7,664 nt of DNA, from positions 1 to 7,664 of the forward strand of contig JALHUF010000078.1 in assembly GCA_022866195.1 (NCBI GenBank), in the 5' to 3' direction. Positions within the stretch are counted from its first letter, which is position 1. Every line of letters begins with the position of its first letter. The DNA is from Terriglobia bacterium. Lineage in GTDB: Bacteria; Acidobacteriota; Terriglobia; UBA7540. Made by a program: the position numbers and the translations under genes. Below the pieces are notes generated by a model. It saw nothing but the letters and a program-made list of their open reading frames with translations, ran no database searches and was not told where the DNA came from. Positions 4,787 to 7,664 of the stretch are shown piece by piece.

Positions 4787-6049
4787 ATGTTGCGAATCAT
4801 TCGAAGCACAGATAAGGCACCTTTGGGCCGGCTCGACCGCGCCCGGCAAGCCAGCTTGGCGGAGGCGGAGCGCATGGCGCGGCGCATCCTGGATGATGTT
4901 CGACGGGGAGGCGACCGCGCGCTCATCCGCTATTCGAGACGACTTGACCATCTCGACCTCCGCAAAGAGGGCTTTACGGTCAGCCAGGAAGAAGTCAGCC
5001 GTGCCTACGACGAAGTCCCCCCCGGCTTCGTCAGGGCGCTGCGCGTCGCTGCCAAGAACATCCGGGCGGTGGCTCGCCGCCAAATGCCCCGGGAGTGGCA
5101 AGCCGCAAGCGAAGCTGGCGTCAAGGTTGGACAAATCATTCGGCCGCTGGAGCGCGTCGCCTGCTACGTTCCCGGCGGACGATTCCCCTTGCCCTCCACC
5201 GTCCTGATGAGCGTCATCCCTGCGCAGGTGGCAGGCGTGCGGGAAGTCATTATCACCTCACCGCGGCCTGCGCCTGCTGTCCTGGTGGCCGCGGACGTGC
5301 TGGGTGTCAAGAGAATCTTCCGCCTGGGTGGTGCCCAGGCTGTTGCTGCTTTCGCTTTCGGCACCCAGAGCGTTCCACGTGCGGACAAGATAGTGGGGCC
5401 GGGGAACCGCTATGTCGCCGCAGCGAAGAAACTGGTGGCAGGCGAGTGCGGCATCGATTTCGTTGCCGGGCCAAGCGAGCTGGTAGTAATCAGCTCTTGC
5501 GGAAACCCCCGATGGATTGCCGCCGACCTCGTGGCGCAGGCTGAGCACGACCCGGACGCCGTGGCGGTCTTCATCACCCCCTCACGCCGTCTGGCGCTCC
5601 AGGTGCAAGCGGCAGTGCAAAAGGTACTCGCCGAACTCCGCCTGCCTGTAGCAGCCAAGGCTTTATCGCGCCAGGGAGCCATCATCCTGACTCGGGATCT
5701 GGCGGAAGCCGCGGAGCTCACCAACCGGCTCGCTCCTGAGCATCTGATGCTGCTCAACGACGCGACCAAGCTGCTTGACCGGATGCAGTCCGCGGGTTCG
5801 ATCTTTCTAGGCAGTTACAGTCCAGTCGCCGCGGGGGATTACGCTTCTGGGACGAACCACATTCTGCCCACGGGCGGCGCGGCGCGCCTGCGCGGCGGAC
5901 TGAGCGCTGCGGATTTCGTCAAGACCATTTCAGTGCAGCAACTGAGCCGCCGGGGGCTCGGGCGTCTGCGGCGCGCCATTGTGACTCTGGCGAATACAGA
6001 GGGGTTGAAGGCTCACGTCTATTCGGTGGAAACAAGATTTCGTTTGTAG
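4787..6049 (+). CDS. hisD: Histidinol dehydrogenase (HisD)
   Basis: This zinc enzyme carries out the last two oxidations, L-histidinol to L-histidinal to L-histidine, with two NAD+. The 420 residues agree with family length. Seen motifs are PLPSTVLMSVIPAQVAGV (134-151), KIVGPGNRYVAAAKKLV (201-217), DFVAGPSELVVI (224-235), QAEHDPDA (251-258), APEHL (316-320) and GDYASGTNHILPTGG (350-364). By analogy with the E. coli enzyme, Q251, H254, D351 and H410 are the expected zinc ligands, and E318/H319 the catalytic acid-base pair. All are present. The ATG has a close AGGA (4779-4782) only 4 nt upstream, so initiation may be moderate. The stop TAG (6047-6049) belongs to the GTAG head of a REP-like element, and the usual short C-terminal tail may have been changed by that insertion. 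Confidence 0.97.
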   Translation: MLRIIRSTDKAPLGRLDRARQASLAEAERMARRILDDVRRGGDRALIRYSRRLDHLDLRKEGFTVSQEEVSRAYDEVPPGFVRALRVAAKNIRAVARRQMPREWQAASEAGVKVGQIIRPLERVACYVPGGRFPLPSTVLMSVIPAQVAGVREVIITSPRPAPAVLVAADVLGVKRIFRLGGAQAVAAFAFGTQSVPRADKIVGPGNRYVAAAKKLVAGECGIDFVAGPSELVVISSCGNPRWIAADLVAQAEHDPDAVAVFITPSRRLALQVQAAVQKVLAELRLPVAAKALSRQGAIILTRDLAEAAELTNRLAPEHLMLLNDATKLLDRMQSAGSIFLGSYSPVAAGDYASGTNHILPTGGAARLRGGLSAADFVKTISVQQLSRRGLGRLRRAIVTLANTEGLKAHVYSVETRFRL

Positions 6050-6101
6050 CGGCGGTGTCTCACCGCCGTTCACCATGCGGCGATGGGGACATCGCCGCTA
6101 C
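6046..6101. repeat. Double REP-like element (BIME) at the hisD/hisC junction
   Basis: Two hairpins face each other. The first is GTAG plus CGGCGGTG (6050-6057) pairing with CACCGCCG (6061-6068) across a TCT loop. The second, read on the - strand, is GTAG plus GCGGCGATG-type arms (6077-6085 with 6090-6098, 9 bp, 4-nt loop). The outer ends, GTAGCGGCG (6046-6054) and CGCCGCTAC (6093-6101), are perfect inverted repeats. Paired inverted GTAG-headed palindromes are typical of bacterial interspersed mosaic elements derived from REPs. The element fills most of the 77-bp gap between hisD and hisC, and its first TAG is the hisD stop. In mRNA the hairpins could slow 3' exonucleases and adjust relative HisD/HisC levels. 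Confidence 0.8.
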
Positions 6102-6126
6102 AGTTCCTGTCACGAGGTCAGTAGTG

Positions 6127-7251
6127 ATGGTCCGACCCCGTAAGTCGGTCGCACGCCTGCACAAGTATCGGCCGCCGCTCGAAGGGCGAGGCGGAAAGAT
6201 GCGGCTCGACTTCAATGAGAACACAATTGGCTGCGCGCCGGAGGTTGTGCGTGCTTTGCGGCGGGCGCTGAGCGCGGACCGCCTTTCCTGCTACCCGGAA
6301 TACGAAGCGGGTCGCAAAAGGCTGGCCAAGTTTTTCGGCGTTAGGCCCGAGGAACTGGTCCTCACCAACGGGACCGACGATGCCATCAACGTTATCTGCC
6401 AAGCCTTCGTAGAACCCGGGGATTTGCTGCTCGTCCCTGCGCCGACGTTTCCCGTCTACCAATTCTTCCACGAAGTCGCCGGAGGAGCAGTGGAGCGCGT
6501 TTATTACGACGAGAACTTCCGGCTGCCAGTGCGAGATGTCCTGAAGATCCTGAAGAGGAGAATCCGCTGGGTGGCTTTGGCGAATCCCAACAACCCGACG
6601 GGAACGATTATCTCGAAGCGCGATCTGCGGATCATGCTGGAGGCAGCACCGAACACCGTCTTTGTGGTGGACGAAGCTTATTACGAGTTCTCCGGCGAGA
6701 CGGTCCTCCCCTGGATACGGAAGTACCCGAACCTGATTGTGACGCGCACGTTCTCCAAGGCTTTCGGCCTGGCGGCCCTCCGCCTGGGATGCATTCTCAC
6801 CAATGCGAAGGTGGCCGATGACCTGCGCCGCGGGCAGAATCCGTTTCCGGTGAATTCGCTTGCCCTGGTGGGCGGGCTGGTTGCCATCCAGCACGCGGGT
6901 TTTGCTCGCCGTTACGCCGCGGAGATCTGCGCCAATCGCGCCACCCTCTGCCGGTGGCTCGAGGACCAGGAAATACCTTATGTGCCAAGCCAGGCGAACT
7001 TCGTTCTGACGCGCCTCGGCCCGCACGCCCCCGCAATCGCCCGGCGGCTGCGTGCCAGAGGCATCCTGGTGCGCGACTGGAACTATGATCCGCGCTTGCG
7101 AGGCTTCTTGCGTTTCACCATCGGCTCGACGGCGCAGACACGCCGCTTGATGAGAGAACTCCGGCAGATGCGCGACCTGATCGAGGCTCGCGCCAGCCGC
7201 AAGGACTGGAGTAAGTTCGCGACATTTTCCGCGACAGGATGGGTCGCATGA
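6127..7251 (+). CDS. hisC: Histidinol-phosphate aminotransferase (HisC)
   Basis: This PLP enzyme converts imidazole-acetol phosphate and glutamate to histidinol phosphate and 2-oxoglutarate. From ATG 6127 it is 374 residues, a little over the usual 350-370. Fold-type I aminotransferase signatures are clear: [11 protein letters not shown] (11-21) and [13 protein letters not shown] (26-38) at the N-terminus, [10 protein letters not shown] (81-90), ANPNNPTGT (152-160), VVDEAYYEF (180-188), [16 protein letters not shown] (206-221) with K211 as the Schiff-base lysine, and FLRFTIG (327-333) with the carboxylate-binding R329. GAGG at 6114-6117 is 9 nt before the ATG; a GTG at 6124 is an equally possible start. 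The frame is open back to GTG 6055, but that stretch is REP repeat and not protein. The stop overlaps hisB by ATGA. Confidence 0.96.
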   Translation: MVRPRKSVARLHKYRPPLEGRGGKMRLDFNENTIGCAPEVVRALRRALSADRLSCYPEYEAGRKRLAKFFGVRPEELVLTNGTDDAINVICQAFVEPGDLLLVPAPTFPVYQFFHEVAGGAVERVYYDENFRLPVRDVLKILKRRIRWVALANPNNPTGTIISKRDLRIMLEAAPNTVFVVDEAYYEFSGETVLPWIRKYPNLIVTRTFSKAFGLAALRLGCILTNAKVADDLRRGQNPFPVNSLALVGGLVAIQHAGFARRYAAEICANRATLCRWLEDQEIPYVPSQANFVLTRLGPHAPAIARRLRARGILVRDWNYDPRLRGFLRFTIGSTAQTRRLMRELRQMRDLIEARASRKDWSKFATFSATGWVA

Positions 7252-7664
7252 AAGCGCGTACCGCACGCTTGCACCGCAAGACCGGGGAGACCGACATCCG
7301 CGTTCGTCTCACCCTGGACGGTCACGGCCGCTACGCGATTTCCACGGGCGTGCGTTTCCTCGACCACATGCTGGAGCTCTTCACCCGGCACAGCGGCTTT
7401 GACCTGGACCTCACGGCGCGCGGCGACCTCGACGTCGACCAGCATCACACGGTGGAGGACGTGGGCCTGGTGCTGGGACAGGCCGTGCGCGAGGCCTTAG
7501 GCACGAAGAGAGGCATCAACCGCGCCGGCTACTTCGTGATGCCCATGGACGAAACTCTGGCGCTGGCCGCGATTGACTTGGGCGGGCGCCCGTACCTGGT
7601 GCTGAAAGCGCCCATCAAGGCGCGCCGCGTTGGCGATCTCGAAACGGAGTTGCTGGAGGACTTC
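7248..7664 (+). CDS. hisB: Imidazoleglycerol-phosphate dehydratase (HisB), 5' part
   Basis: HisB removes water from imidazole-glycerol phosphate to give imidazole-acetol phosphate, the substrate of the upstream HisC. The 139 codons present cover about 70% of the usual 195-200 residue monofunctional enzyme; the rest lies beyond the right edge. Motifs seen are [10 protein letters not shown] (33-42), the manganese-binding [12 protein letters not shown] (62-73), [14 protein letters not shown] (91-104) and, at the edge, LETELLEDF (131-139). The protein starts directly with the dehydratase domain, so there is no N-terminal histidinol-phosphatase fusion as in enteric bacteria, and a separate phosphatase is needed. 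AGGAT at 7236-7240 serves as ribosome-binding site and the ATG overlaps the hisC stop (ATGA), indicating coupling. Confidence 0.96.
   Translation, partial: MKARTARLHRKTGETDIRVRLTLDGHGRYAISTGVRFLDHMLELFTRHSGFDLDLTARGDLDVDQHHTVEDVGLVLGQAVREALGTKRGINRAGYFVMPMDETLALAAIDLGGRPYLVLKAPIKARRVGDLETELLEDF

Noticed and set aside
6055..6126. hisC starting at GTG 6055, giving 398 residues.
   Set aside because: The extra residues are translated REP repeat with no ribosome-binding site. ATG 6127 has a good GAGG and fits the HisC N-terminus.
6118..7266. A long - strand open frame of 382 codons antisense to hisC.
   Set aside because: It mirrors the high-GC hisC reading frame, has no recognisable motifs, and hisC itself is beyond doubt.

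Overview
The window is bacterial chromosomal DNA of fairly high GC (about 65% by hand count at 3781-3840). It carries the front half of a histidine-biosynthesis operon on the + strand, with a two-gene secreted-protein operon running away from it on the - strand. An acidobacterial (Acidobacteriota-like, soil-type) source is my best guess. The reasons are the lipoprotein with a poly-glycine stretch after its lipobox, the secreted matrixin-type protease with a coupled partner gene, the long-form HisG, and the scattered GTAG-headed REP-like palindromes. This is inference, since no phylogenetic marker is present.

Left part, - strand (1-2340). At the left edge is the first 40 codons of a lipoprotein gene (120 down to 1). 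Between it and the next gene are two REP-like hairpins sharing an identical 25-nt repeat. Then come a secreted HExxHxxGxxH metalloprotease (1641-304) and, upstream and overlapping it by ATGA, a secreted protein of unknown function (2294-1638). A weak promoter candidate lies at 2311-2339.

Divergent intergenic region (2295-2901). It contains a dead, internally deleted transposable-element remnant with 21-bp perfect inverted repeats, a truncated transposase start and a palindrome where the rest of the transposase should be. Right after it comes the his control region: a TTGACA/TATAAA promoter, a 23-codon leader peptide with six consecutive histidine codons, and an intrinsic terminator. The 5' arm of the terminator can instead pair over 11 consecutive positions with the end of the leader ORF. 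This is a complete, readable ribosome-mediated transcription attenuator for histidine. It is not covered by any long ORF and is the main discovery of the window.

Right part, + strand (2902-7664). The genes are hisI (phosphoribosyl-AMP cyclohydrolase), hisG (long-form ATP phosphoribosyltransferase), an AT-rich exported protein of unknown function, hisD (histidinol dehydrogenase), hisC (histidinol-phosphate aminotransferase) and the first 139 codons of hisB (imidazoleglycerol-phosphate dehydratase). hisI/hisG and hisC/hisB overlap by ATGA. The non-his gene has a strong ribosome-binding site and much lower GC than its neighbours, so it looks like a later insertion now carried by the his transcript. 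A double REP hairpin sits at the hisD/hisC junction, and its first GTAG supplies the hisD stop codon. HisG, HisI, HisB, HisC and HisD catalyse steps 1, 3, 7, 8 and 10 of the pathway. The remaining genes (hisE, hisA, hisH, hisF and a histidinol phosphatase) are not in view, and some probably follow hisB.
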